A DNA stretch of 7,120 nucleotides, from positions 1-7,120 of the forward strand of contig MAXR01000054.1 of assembly GCA_001751155.1 (NCBI GenBank), in the 5' to 3' direction. Each line of letters opens with the position of its first letter. Position 1 is the stretch's first letter. The DNA comes from Desulfuromonadales bacterium C00003068 (GTDB lineage: Bacteria; Desulfobacterota; Desulfuromonadia; Desulfuromonadales; Desulfuromonadaceae). A model generated the notes under the pieces. The model made no database searches. It was not told the DNA's origin and worked only from the letters and a program-made list of their open reading frames with translations. The translations under genes were made by a program, and so were the position numbers. Shown one piece after another: positions 1-5,943 of the stretch.

Positions 1-1
1 G

Positions 2-523
2 CAGGTACCACATCACCTTTTTTCTAAGGAAGATTGGGGTGAAACATTTATCCATATTGGTTCATTTGGAAAAACTTTTGCTCTCACTGGTTATCGAGCT
101 GGGGCGCTGGTGGCATCCAGAGAGTTGATCCACCATGCCCTAAAAGTTCAGGATAGCATGGTGGTGTGTCAACCGCGCATTACTCAGCACGCCATTGGCT
201 ATGGATGTCGAGAGCTGAGTGATTGGGTCGACCAGAATAGCGTTATGATGCAACAGCGTCATGATCTTTTTTGCCAACTTTTCGATGTTGAGAATAACCG
301 TTTTACCCTGTGTCGTAGTGGTGCTTTTTTTGCGTGGGTTAAACATCCTTGGCCAACATTGGCGGGGCGACAAGCAGCGCGTAAACTTGCAGATGAGTCA
401 AATCTTATCTGTCTGCCGGGGGAGGTGTTTGGTCCGGGCTTAGAAGGATACTTAAGGCTTGCCTTCGGCAATGTCAGTCAACACGAAATTCCGCAAGCTG
501 TTGAACGGTTTTTAGCCTATTGA
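2..523 (+). CDS. Class I/II PLP-dependent aminotransferase, C-terminal part (5' end outside window)
   Basis: The reading frame is open from the left edge, so the N-terminal half is missing; 173 codons are visible. The hallmark is SFGKTFALTGYRAGAL near the start: the Lys (codon 71-73) should form the Schiff base with pyridoxal phosphate, and the Arg of GYR (visible residue 32) matches the phosphate-binding Arg of fold-type I aminotransferases. Near the end, GYLRLAFGN carries the conserved substrate-carboxylate Arg (visible residue 152), after a LPGEVFGPG segment typical of the small domain. The family transfers amino groups between amino acids and 2-oxo acids in the cytosol; the substrate cannot be told from this half. 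The GYRAGALVAS wording resembles the generic aspartate-aminotransferase-like group. The TGA at 521-523 is followed by a probable gene stub rather than an obvious terminator. The family call is firm; the substrate is unknown. Confidence 0.92.
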   Translation, partial: QVPHHLFSKEDWGETFIHIGSFGKTFALTGYRAGALVASRELIHHALKVQDSMVVCQPRITQHAIGYGCRELSDWVDQNSVMMQQRHDLFCQLFDVENNRFTLCRSGAFFAWVKHPWPTLAGRQAARKLADESNLICLPGEVFGPGLEGYLRLAFGNVSQHEIPQAVERFLAY

Positions 524-543
524 TTAACGCTTGAATTATTCTT

Positions 544-693
544 ATGGACGATACTCAAATCGATAAAGCACTTACGGCTGAGCAGCAGCGCCTCATCGCT
601 GACTTTTTGCAAAGCCTGACAGGGCAACAGCCGCAGGTTACTCTGCCACCGTTGTCAGTTCTGGGTCCTATTTCACCACGGCTGAATGAATAA
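544..693 (+). pseudogene. C-terminal stub resembling di-heme cytochrome c peroxidase (MauG/CcpA family)
   Basis: A 49-codon frame starts at an ATG with no convincing ribosome binding site. Its product contains LTAEQQRLIADFLQSLTGQQP and then VTLPPLSVLGP. From memory of the family, this matches the last 45 or so residues of bacterial di-heme cytochrome c peroxidases, where an 'LT..e...I..FL.sLTG.qP...lP.LP' tail closes the second heme domain. No CXXCH heme motif or other part of the enzyme is present. The same frame is closed by a TGA at 532-534, so nothing upstream can supply it, and the aminotransferase ends 20 bp earlier. The simplest reading is a remnant left by a deletion. Alternatively it is a small unrelated protein that looks similar by chance. 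The resemblance is clear by eye, but no alignment was run. Confidence 0.55.
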
Positions 694-737
694 TAGCGGC
701 ATTTTATTGTTGTTTAGATGAGAGCAGTTGTTGTTAC

Positions 738-817
738 TGTTAAACAAATCAATCATTTAGCAAATATGACAAAAGTGGTAATAATTTGATTGACAATTTT
801 TACTTTACTTGTAAAAT
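738..817 (+). promoter_or_regulatory. Putative promoter of the cyd operon, with a possible ArcA-like site upstream
   Basis: TTGACA at 790-795 is an exact sigma70 -35 box. TAAAAT at 812-817, 16 bp downstream, is a good -10 box. Transcription would start near 824, giving a leader of about 90 nt before the DUF4492 start. About 80 bp upstream of that start point, TGTTAAACAA (738-747) matches eight of ten positions of the ArcA half-box WGTTAATTAW. TTGATTGACAATTT (786-799), overlapping the -35, carries only one good FNR half-site. Oxygen-responsive control is expected for cytochrome bd operons in general, but here the regulator sites are weak. The promoter itself is reasonably supported; the regulators are guesses. 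Confidence 0.5.
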
Positions 818-915
818 GGGGCAAAATTTATCGTAGTCAGGTCGTTAAGTGTTGATACTTTTTACCGTATTTTACGACACGTTTGATCACGTTCCCCTTA
901 TTGGAGAATGAAATA

Positions 916-1137
916 ATGGTTTCAGCTCAGTCTATATTTAGATTTTATGTTGATGGTTTCCGTTCGATGCGTCTGGGCAAGACGCTATGGAAAATTATCA
1001 TTTTAAAATTGATGGTATTTTTTCTTTTATTGAATCTTTTCTTCCCCAATTATCTTGAAACTCATTTTGAAACGGACCAGCAGCGTGCTGATCATGTTTT
1101 AAATAACATCGCTACTCTCCCGTCTGCGGGACGATAA
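916..1137 (+). CDS. DUF4492 family small membrane protein at the head of the cyd operon
   Basis: A 73-residue protein. The start chosen is ATG 916, which has GGAG at 903-906 with nine bases of spacing; an in-frame TTG at 883 has no comparable site. The N-terminus reads FYVDGFRSMRLGKTLWKII, followed by one hydrophobic segment (about residues 26-43, IIILKLMVFFLLLNLFF) ending in FPNYL, and then a hydrophilic tail of about 28 residues. This FY.DGFR.M.LGK.LW pattern is the DUF4492 signature as I remember it. That family is repeatedly found just upstream of cydA in Bacteroidota and Campylobacterota, but has no established biochemical role. The gene ends 19 bp before the cydA start and shares its promoter, so a role in assembly, stability or haem loading of the bd oxidase is a fair inference. 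The family call is good; the function is unknown. Confidence 0.82.
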   Translation: MVSAQSIFRFYVDGFRSMRLGKTLWKIIILKLMVFFLLLNLFFPNYLETHFETDQQRADHVLNNIATLPSAGR

Positions 1138-1142
1138 CGCTC

Positions 1143-1150
1143 AAAGGAGG
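1143..1150 (+). promoter_or_regulatory. Strong Shine-Dalgarno that decides the cydA start
   Basis: AAAGGAGG is close to a full anti-16S match. It sits six bases before GTG 1157. A TTG at 1151 is in the same frame but touches the Shine-Dalgarno with no spacing, so it cannot be the start. GTG 1157 also puts the protein N-terminus in register with known CydA proteins (MLEQLDLS...ARAQFALTAMYH). Confidence 0.85.
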
Positions 1151-1156
1151 TTGTCT

Positions 1157-2692
1157 GTGCTAGAACAACTTGATCTGTCACAAGTGAACTGGGCGAGGGC
1201 ACAATTTGCTCTCACTGCCATGTACCATTGGATTTTTGTCCCTCTGACTCTTGGGCTTTCGTTCCTGTTGGCATTTTTTGAAACCATCTATTACAAGACG
1301 GGTAACGAAAAATGGAAAATAATAACAAAATTTTGGATGAAACTCTTTGGTATTAACTTTGCCATCGGGGTCGCGACTGGCATCATCCTAGAGTTTCAGT
1401 TCGGCACTAACTGGTCAAACTACTCGTGGATGGTTGGCGATATCTTCGGAGCACCGTTGGCCGCCGAAGGACTCTTTGCCTTTTTCCTCGAGACGACATT
1501 TTTTGCGGTGATGTTCTTTGGCTGGAGCCGTGTGTCAAAGCGTTTCCATCTTCTCGCTACATGGTTGGTTGCTATAGGTTCGAGCCTTTCGGCCCTATGG
1601 ATTCTGGTCGCCAACGGTTGGATGCAGCACCCTGTTGGTATGGCGTTTAATCCCGATAGTGCCCGTTTTGAGATGGAGAACTTTTGGGCTATCTTATTCT
1701 CACCAGTCGGTATTAGTCATTTTGTTCATACGACAAGTTCTTCATTTTTGGTCGGTTGTTTGTTTATTGTCACCATTAGTAGCTGGTATTTACTTAAAGA
1801 TCGTCATGTTGACATGGCGAAAAAGAGTCTCGCTGTGGCGGCAACATTTGGCATCATTGCTTCAGCTTTTGTTGGCTTCACTGGTGATGAGTCTGCTTAC
1901 ACCGCGGCTCAAGTTCAACCAATGAAATTGGCGGCAATGGAAGGTCTTTGGGACGGTGAAGTAGATGCCGATCTCGTTATGCTTGGCATTGTTAATCCAG
2001 CTAAAAAAGCGGGTGACGATAAAGATGCGTTCCAGCTTGAGATCAAAGTTCCTTATCTTTTGTCTCTGTTGGCAAACCGTGAATTGGGTAGTTTTGTTCC
2101 CGGTGTTAATGATCTGGTTTACGGTAATGCCGAACACGGTATTGTCGGTGCCGATGAAAAAATGGTGATTGGTAAGAAGGCTATTCATCAGCTCGCCCTC
2201 TATAAGCAAGCAAAAGAACAAGGGGATCAAGCTGCGGCAGATATTGCCTTGGTGGAATTCAATAAAAATCAGCACTATCTAGGCTATGGTTACTTAAGTA
2301 AACCAGAAGATATTGTGCCAACAGTACCTTTGGTTTTCTATAGCTTCCACATTATGGTTGTTATGGGATCATTGTTTCCTGTGCTGTTTCTGGCTATTTT
2401 ATTCTTCTTATACAAAGATAATATACAACAACAAAAATGGTTTTTACGTTTGAGCTGTTTGGGCTTCCTATTTTCTTGGATCGCTTCTGAAGCGGGTTGG
2501 GTTGTCGCAGAAGTGGGCCGTCAACCGTGGGCCATTCAAGGATTGTTACCTGTTTCCATTGCACGGACAAACTTAACCACCACGACGGTTCAAATGACAT
2601 TTTTCATGTTCTTGGCCGTCTTTACACTGTTGCTTATTGCTGAAATCCGGATCATGCTCAAACAGATCCAAATTGGGCCGGAGGGAGAATAA
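1157..2692 (+). CDS. cydA: Cytochrome bd quinol oxidase subunit I
   Basis: A 511-residue haem-bearing subunit of the cytoplasmic-membrane bd oxidase, which oxidises quinol and reduces O2 to water with generation of proton motive force. Key residues are all visible: His24 (in ALTAMYH; E. coli H19, high-spin haem ligand), Glu104 and Glu112 (GDIFGAPLAAEG, FFLE; E. coli E99 and E107, proton path and haem site), His191 (SHFVH; E. coli H186, haem b558 ligand), Lys257 and Glu262 of the quinol loop (MKLAAMEG; E. coli K252/E257), Met400 (SFHIMVVMG; E. coli M393, haem b558 ligand) and EAGWVVAEVGRQPW (445-458). The quinol loop is about as long as in E. coli, so the protein is not the short-loop type. 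Wording such as KFWMKLFGINFAIGVATGIILEFQFGTNWSNYSW (from 58) is closer to Bacteroidota-type CydA. It starts with GTG and is separated from cydB by two bases. Confidence 0.97.
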   Translation: MLEQLDLSQVNWARAQFALTAMYHWIFVPLTLGLSFLLAFFETIYYKTGNEKWKIITKFWMKLFGINFAIGVATGIILEFQFGTNWSNYSWMVGDIFGAPLAAEGLFAFFLETTFFAVMFFGWSRVSKRFHLLATWLVAIGSSLSALWILVANGWMQHPVGMAFNPDSARFEMENFWAILFSPVGISHFVHTTSSSFLVGCLFIVTISSWYLLKDRHVDMAKKSLAVAATFGIIASAFVGFTGDESAYTAAQVQPMKLAAMEGLWDGEVDADLVMLGIVNPAKKAGDDKDAFQLEIKVPYLLSLLANRELGSFVPGVNDLVYGNAEHGIVGADEKMVIGKKAIHQLALYKQAKEQGDQAAADIALVEFNKNQHYLGYGYLSKPEDIVPTVPLVFYSFHIMVVMGSLFPVLFLAILFFLYKDNIQQQKWFLRLSCLGFLFSWIASEAGWVVAEVGRQPWAIQGLLPVSIARTNLTTTTVQMTFFMFLAVFTLLLIAEIRIMLKQIQIGPEGE

Positions 2693-2694
2693 AA

Positions 2695-3831
2695 ATGGGA
2701 AGCTTAGATCTTTCACAACTACAACATTTGTGGTGGTTAATTGTTTCTATTGTTGGTGCACTGTTTATCTTTTTAACCTTTGTACAAGGTGGGCAGGGGT
2801 TGTTATTTACTGTTGCCCGTACCGAGATAGAAAAGTCGCTCATTATTAATTCCCTTGGCAAAAAATGGGAAGTCACCTTTACCACACTGGTTTTATTCGG
2901 TGGTGCTTTTTTCGCGGCATTCCCATTGTTTTACTCCACAAGCTTTGGTGGCGCATACTGGGTATGGATGTTGATCCTGTTCACTTTTATTTTGCAAGCA
3001 GTAAGTTATGAGTACCGCCGCAAGCCCGATAATTTCCTCGGTGCAAAAGTGTACGAAGTGTTTTTGTTGATTAACGGTACTGTGGGTGTACTGCTTATTG
3101 GTATTGCTGTGGGCACGTTCTTCACGGGCTCAAATTTCGTACTCAGTGACTATAACTTTGTTACCTGGCAACACCCCGGTCGCGGTATTGAAGCAGCATT
3201 TAGTCTGTTTAACCTTAGCTTTGGTTTGTTTCTTGTCTTTTTGGCGCGTTTACTTGGTGCGTTGTATCTCAATAATAATATTGAGCACCCGCCATTGGTT
3301 GAACGTACTCGTGCCGCATCATTTACCAATCTACTCTGGGCGCTACCGTTCCTGCTCTACGTGCTCGTTAGCCTCGTGGTTATGGATGGTTTTGCTGTTG
3401 ATCCCGTAACGGGGATCGTTTCGATGCAAGAAGGTAAGTACCTTGAAAACTTGTTAGCAATGCCGATCAATGGTCTTGGCTTTCTACTTGTTGGTTTGGT
3501 GTTGGTTGTTTGGGGCGTTGTCTCAACACGGTTTATGGGCAGTCGCAAAGGGATTTGGCCTGCGGGTCTTGGTACTGTCCTCGTTGTGCTATCTGTATTC
3601 TCTATTGCAGGATACAACAACACGGCGTTTTATCCCTCTAAGTTTGATCTGCAAAGCAGTTTGACAATTTTTAACGCATCAAGCAGTCACTACACTTTGA
3701 CAGCCATGAGTTATATTGCGCTGTCAATCCCTGTTGTCTTGGGTTATGTCGCCTACGTTTGGCGTTTGCTCGATGCAAAAAAATTGACTGAAGAAGATAT
3801 CCTCGTTGAAGGTTCTGACGAAAAATACTAA
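2695..3831 (+). CDS. cydB: Cytochrome bd quinol oxidase subunit II
   Basis: A 378-residue, highly hydrophobic protein, close to the 379 residues of E. coli CydB, with about eight or nine membrane helices. It pairs with CydA to form the oxidase core. Visible family features are FVQGGQGLLFTVA (29-41), GGAFFAAFPLFYSTSFGGAYW (69-89), YEYRRKP (105-111) and the C-terminal SLTIFNASSSHYTLTAMSYI (322-341), which parallels SLTMWDATSSQLTLNVM in E. coli. E. coli CydB has TDGFDMGVGML with a conserved Asp at the first position, whereas this protein has QGGQGLLF. That is the form I recall from Bacteroidota-type CydB, so it is a lineage trait rather than a defect. The start ATG follows GGGAG inside the cydA tail, and the stop codon overlaps the ribosome binding site of the next micro-ORF. 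Confidence 0.96.
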   Translation: MGSLDLSQLQHLWWLIVSIVGALFIFLTFVQGGQGLLFTVARTEIEKSLIINSLGKKWEVTFTTLVLFGGAFFAAFPLFYSTSFGGAYWVWMLILFTFILQAVSYEYRRKPDNFLGAKVYEVFLLINGTVGVLLIGIAVGTFFTGSNFVLSDYNFVTWQHPGRGIEAAFSLFNLSFGLFLVFLARLLGALYLNNNIEHPPLVERTRAASFTNLLWALPFLLYVLVSLVVMDGFAVDPVTGIVSMQEGKYLENLLAMPINGLGFLLVGLVLVVWGVVSTRFMGSRKGIWPAGLGTVLVVLSVFSIAGYNNTAFYPSKFDLQSSLTIFNASSSHYTLTAMSYIALSIPVVLGYVAYVWRLLDAKKLTEEDILVEGSDEKY

Positions 3832-3841
3832 GGAGAACAAC

Positions 3842-3937
3842 ATGACCTTTTTAATGATTGCAGGTTGGTTTGGTGTCATTATCGGCTCCGTCATTGCGAT
3901 ACCGATTGTTTTGAAAAAATTGAATCTTTTTGATTAA
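3842..3937 (+). CDS. 31-residue single-helix membrane micropeptide, candidate third subunit of cytochrome bd
   Basis: An ATG preceded by AAGGAG (3830-3835) with six bases of spacing, ten bases after the cydB stop, opens a 31-codon frame ending at TAA 3935-3937. The product begins MTFLMIAGWFGVIIGS and ends IVLKKLNLFD: one hydrophobic helix of about 22 residues with a positively charged Lys-Lys step and a short polar end. This is the size, position and topology of the small accessory subunits of bd oxidases (CydX in E. coli, about 37 residues; CydS in Bacillus-type enzymes), but the sequence is not recognisably CydX. The operon position and strong ribosome binding site make translation likely. 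Assignment as an oxidase subunit is inference from context. Confidence 0.75.
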   Translation: MTFLMIAGWFGVIIGSVIAIPIVLKKLNLFD

Positions 3938-3946
3938 TTCATCATG

Positions 3947-3983
3947 TTGCGGTGCAATCTATGATCAATAGGTTGCACCGCAA
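3947..3983 (+). terminator. Hairpin at the end of the cyd operon, probable terminator
   Basis: Sixteen bases (3947-3962, TTGCGGTGCAATCTAT) pair with 3968-3983 through fifteen Watson-Crick pairs and one G-U pair, around a five-base loop GATCA. The stem starts ten bases after the micro-ORF stop. The following sequence (AATTTAAATTATTTT) is AT-rich but lacks an unbroken T run, so it may act as a weak intrinsic terminator or as a 3' stabilising hairpin. Confidence 0.65.
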
Positions 3984-3984
3984 A

Positions 3985-4234
3985 TTTAAATTATTTTCAA
4001 TCCACACCGCACCCCCTCCCTAACTACCGCTTCACTTTGAGTTTCACACCTGTCAGCATTATAACCCTGTTTGTTTTTTTCAGTTTTAGTGCCATTTTTA
4101 TTGGTTTGCGTTTGACAGTTGTTGGTGAGTGACGTATACAAGGCCACACTATTTATCTGGCCGTTGGATCAAGCGTTTGTTGCCAGTGCCCGAAAGCTGC
4201 CAACATTCCCTTAATTACGAAAGAGACTTCTTAT
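3985..4234. other. Non-coding spacer between the cyd operon and the DUF815 gene
   Basis: I find no credible gene here on either strand. The left part is a T- and C-rich stretch with a short C run (ACCCCCTCCC, about 4011-4020). The right part carries the promoter at 4112-4140. In the presumed leader, GGCCA and TGGCC near 4142-4163 could form a short five-pair stem. I see no riboswitch-like conserved core. Confidence 0.6.
4112..4140 (+). promoter_or_regulatory. Near-consensus sigma70 promoter for the DUF815 ATPase gene
   Basis: TTGACA (4112-4117) is an exact -35 box. It is followed after exactly 17 bases by TATACA (4135-4140), which matches five of six -10 bases. Transcription would begin near 4147, leaving a leader of roughly 88 nt. 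With the hairpin upstream, this makes the ATPase gene its own transcription unit, separate from cyd. Confidence 0.7.
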
Positions 4235-5125
4235 ATGAATTTGAAACCTGAAATGATTGCCCAACTAGAGCGCGTCTTGAGTTCTGTGGAACAGTTGCTC
4301 CCCAAACCAGCTAAGGCCGTTGATTGGTCTTGTTGCTCTGCTGCCAACTGGCGTCGTCACTCTTTTTCAGGTTTTTTGGAGCCAGTAAAAGTTACTGACG
4401 ATACGCGCCTTGAAGAGTTGCTTGGTGTCGATGAGCAAAAAGAGATCATGCTCAACAATACCCACCAGTTTCTCGCTGGTTTACCCGCAAACAACTCGTT
4501 GTTGTGGGGATCTCGTGGTACAGGCAAGTCATCAATTGTTAAGGCACTTTTGAATGAATTTGCTCCACAGGGGTTGCGCGTTATTCAGGTTGAAAAAGAG
4601 GATTTAATTTATCTGGCTGAAATTTTTACCGCTGTTGAAAATGAGCCGTATCGGTTTATCCTTCTCTGTGATGACCTGACTTTCGAGGTTGGCGAGTTGA
4701 GTTACAAGATGCTTAAAAGTGCATTGGATGGTTCTGTTTATTCTGCGCCAGAAAATGTGTTGATCTACGTCACGTCGAATCGTCGTTATCTGTTGCCAGA
4801 GTACGAAGGGGATCACATTGGCGGCAAATATGTTAAAGGTGAGTTGCAGCAGAGTGAAGCGATGGAAGAGAAGGTTTCTTTGTCTGATCGCTTTGGGTTG
4901 TGGGTTCCGTTTCATGTTTTCTCACAAGATCGTTACCTTGATGCGGTGAAGTTGTGCGTTGAGCGTTTTGCTCGTGAACGGAGCATTGAGATCCCATGGT
5001 CAAATGAGCTTGAGCGTGAAGCCATTGAGTGGTCGCACGATAAGAGTAAGCGTTGTGGCAGAACAGCCTTTCAATTTGCTAAAAACTGGGTTGGTCGTTA
5101 TCTTCTCAAAAAGCAGAGGAAATAA
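4235..5125 (+). CDS. DUF815 family AAA-type P-loop ATPase
   Basis: A 296-residue cytosolic protein, near the usual DUF815 length. Motifs in order: an N-terminal predicted helical region (1-45), a FLEPVKVTDDTRLEELLGVDEQKE lead-in (47-70), Walker A GSRGTGKS (92-99, Lys98), Walker B ILLCDDLTFE (142-151, Asp146/Asp147), a sensor-1-like TSNRRYLLPE (180-189, Asn182), and SLSDRFGLW (215-223), whose Arg219 is a candidate arginine finger. It ends with a basic helix. These match the DUF815 family, uncharacterised AAA+ proteins often annotated only as 'ATP-binding protein'. The substrate or partner is unknown. It stands alone between its own promoter and a strong terminator, so the neighbours do not reveal its job. 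The start ATG has only a weak purine stretch (GAAAGAG) upstream, but no better start is seen. Confidence 0.9.
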   Translation: MNLKPEMIAQLERVLSSVEQLLPKPAKAVDWSCCSAANWRRHSFSGFLEPVKVTDDTRLEELLGVDEQKEIMLNNTHQFLAGLPANNSLLWGSRGTGKSSIVKALLNEFAPQGLRVIQVEKEDLIYLAEIFTAVENEPYRFILLCDDLTFEVGELSYKMLKSALDGSVYSAPENVLIYVTSNRRYLLPEYEGDHIGGKYVKGELQQSEAMEEKVSLSDRFGLWVPFHVFSQDRYLDAVKLCVERFARERSIEIPWSNELEREAIEWSHDKSKRCGRTAFQFAKNWVGRYLLKKQRK

Positions 5126-5146
5126 TTTTCCAATAATCATGGTAAT

Positions 5147-5183
5147 AAAAAAGGCCCGCTGCATATGCAGCGGGCCTTTTTTT
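5147..5183. terminator. Perfectly palindromic bidirectional intrinsic terminator
   Basis: Bases 5147-5182 form a 36-bp perfect palindrome: six A, then GGCCCGCTGCAT and its mirror ATGCAGCGGGCC, then T residues. Seven Ts (5177-5183) follow the GC stem on the plus strand, and six A precede it, so the reverse strand also has a T run. It sits 21 bases after the DUF815 stop and should end that transcript; it could equally stop transcription coming from the right. Confidence 0.92.
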
Positions 5184-5393
5184 ATGGTTATTTTGTCACT
5201 GATGCCTGATGCCACTTACTTGTTTGATCAGTGGTTAACTCAGCCCCCACAATTGTGGTACAAAATCATTATTCCCGCTGAGCTGAAATGGGAAGTTAGA
5301 GATAAACTCGATCAGGCGAATATTATCGAACAGGTGTTGTCTCCGGGGTTGGATGGCTGGTTGAAACGTCACTATAGTCCGAAGGATATATGA
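5184..5393 (+). pseudogene. Probable C-terminal remnant of an FRG-domain protein
   Basis: The frame from ATG 5184 gives 69 residues. Its latter half, IIIPAELKWEVRDKLDQANI then VLSPGLDGWLKRHYSP, resembles the end of FRG-domain proteins as I remember them: 'k.iiPa..K.ei...L...gI.e.tLFPgLDGL..wL...y'. Compared with that pattern it has Ser where Phe is usual (LSPGLDG) and seems to lack about three residues between GLDG and WLKRHY. The ATG touches the T run of the preceding terminator and has no ribosome binding site. The frame continues upstream through the terminator into the DUF815 gene, where it is only a shadow. The FRG catalytic N-terminal part is absent. I read it as a gene tail left by a deletion. 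A short expressed protein is possible but unsupported. Confidence 0.5.
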
Positions 5394-5400
5394 CAGAGAT

Positions 5401-5436
5401 AAGCCACCCTACAATAATTCATAGGGTGGCTTTTTT
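5401..5436 (+). terminator. Intrinsic terminator after the FRG-like tail
   Basis: AAGCCACCCTA (5401-5411) pairs perfectly with TAGGGTGGCTT (5422-5432) around a ten-base loop, and a run of six Ts (5431-5436) follows on the plus strand. It starts seven bases after the TGA of the FRG-like tail. It also lies just past the end of the convergent gene on the minus strand, where it could serve weakly, since the reverse side lacks a T run. Confidence 0.88.
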
Positions 5437-5437
5437 G

Positions 5438-5863
5438 TTACCAAGGAAAGGTTAGAACGACACGTGGAATCGGTGGAAATGGAACAATGATTCGTTCAAC
5501 CTGTTTGTGATGCCGAGCCTGCCTGTTTTGGTATGTGTTGTACTGACGACAATCACCACGGTAGCGATCATTGTAGTGGTGACGCTTCGAGTGCTTTTGC
5601 CAATGGGGGTGGCGATGGTTTTCGAGCTGTGCTACATAGTCGCGACGGCGCTCTTGGCGTTGTTTTTTCGCCCAACGACGGTTTGGGTGTTGTTCCTGCT
5701 GGTAAGTAGTTTTATAATGGCGAGTTGTCGTTGTAACCGTACGAGCTCGCTCGACTTGTTGCTTGCCCCGTTTTTTATGGTCAGCACGGTGGCTGTCAGC
5801 TAGCACGGTTCCAGAGGTGAAACAAATGATTAATGCAGCAAATAGTAGAGTTGTTGTTTTCAT
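5438..5863 (-). CDS. Small secreted His/Arg-rich protein of unknown function
   Basis: A 141-residue protein. The start chosen is the ATG at 5863-5861, because GGAGG (5873-5869 on the minus strand) precedes it by five bases; an upstream in-frame ATG at 5875 overlaps that site and is less likely. A Sec signal peptide is clear: MKTTTLLFAALIICFTSG, with probable cleavage after TVLA (residue 22). LIIC is not a proper lipobox. The mature part is strongly basic and hydrophilic, rich in Arg, Gln and Tyr with about a dozen His, including a cluster HRHPHWQKHSKRHH (about residues 83-96). It ends in a Pro-rich hydrophobic tail, VPFPPIPRVVLTFPW. I recognise no family. A periplasmic location follows from the signal peptide; metal or polyanion binding would be a guess from composition. 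It runs convergent to the FRG-like tail and divergent from arfB. Confidence 0.75.
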   Translation of the reverse strand: MKTTTLLFAALIICFTSGTVLADSHRADHKKRGKQQVERARTVTTTTRHYKTTYQQEQHPNRRWAKKQRQERRRDYVAQLENHRHPHWQKHSKRHHYNDRYRGDCRQYNTYQNRQARHHKQVERIIVPFPPIPRVVLTFPW

Positions 5864-5943
5864 TTTTTCCTCCATGTTGAAGTAAATAAGAATCGTTCGT
5901 TGTTGGTGATAAAAGATTATCTACTTAATGGTACTTTTTCATT

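Noticed and set aside
786..799. FNR site overlapping the cyd -35 box
   Set aside because: Only the TTGAT half matches; the other half (AATTT) departs from ATCAA, and the position near -31 is not the usual activating one.
866..876. CGTA-TTT-TACG small hairpin in the cyd leader
   Set aside because: Four pairs only; expected by chance in AT-rich leader sequence.
883..915. In-frame TTG extension of the DUF4492 gene
   Set aside because: It has no ribosome binding site, while ATG 916 has GGAG at good spacing and gives the family N-terminus.
1151..1156. TTG start for cydA
   Set aside because: It touches the AAAGGAGG ribosome binding site with no spacing; GTG 1157 is correctly placed and fits the family N-terminus.
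1862..2275. 137-codon open frame on the minus strand inside cydA
   Set aside because: It lies wholly within the conserved cydA gene, has no family resemblance and no ribosome binding site noted; it is a shadow frame.
4604..4915. 103-codon open frame on the minus strand inside the DUF815 gene
   Set aside because: It lies opposite the conserved Walker B region and has no independent support.
5507..5803. 98-codon hydrophobic open frame on the plus strand
   Set aside because: It is antisense to the signal-peptide protein, whose start, ribosome binding site and composition are convincing; the hydrophobic residues come from antisense of Arg/His/Gln codons.
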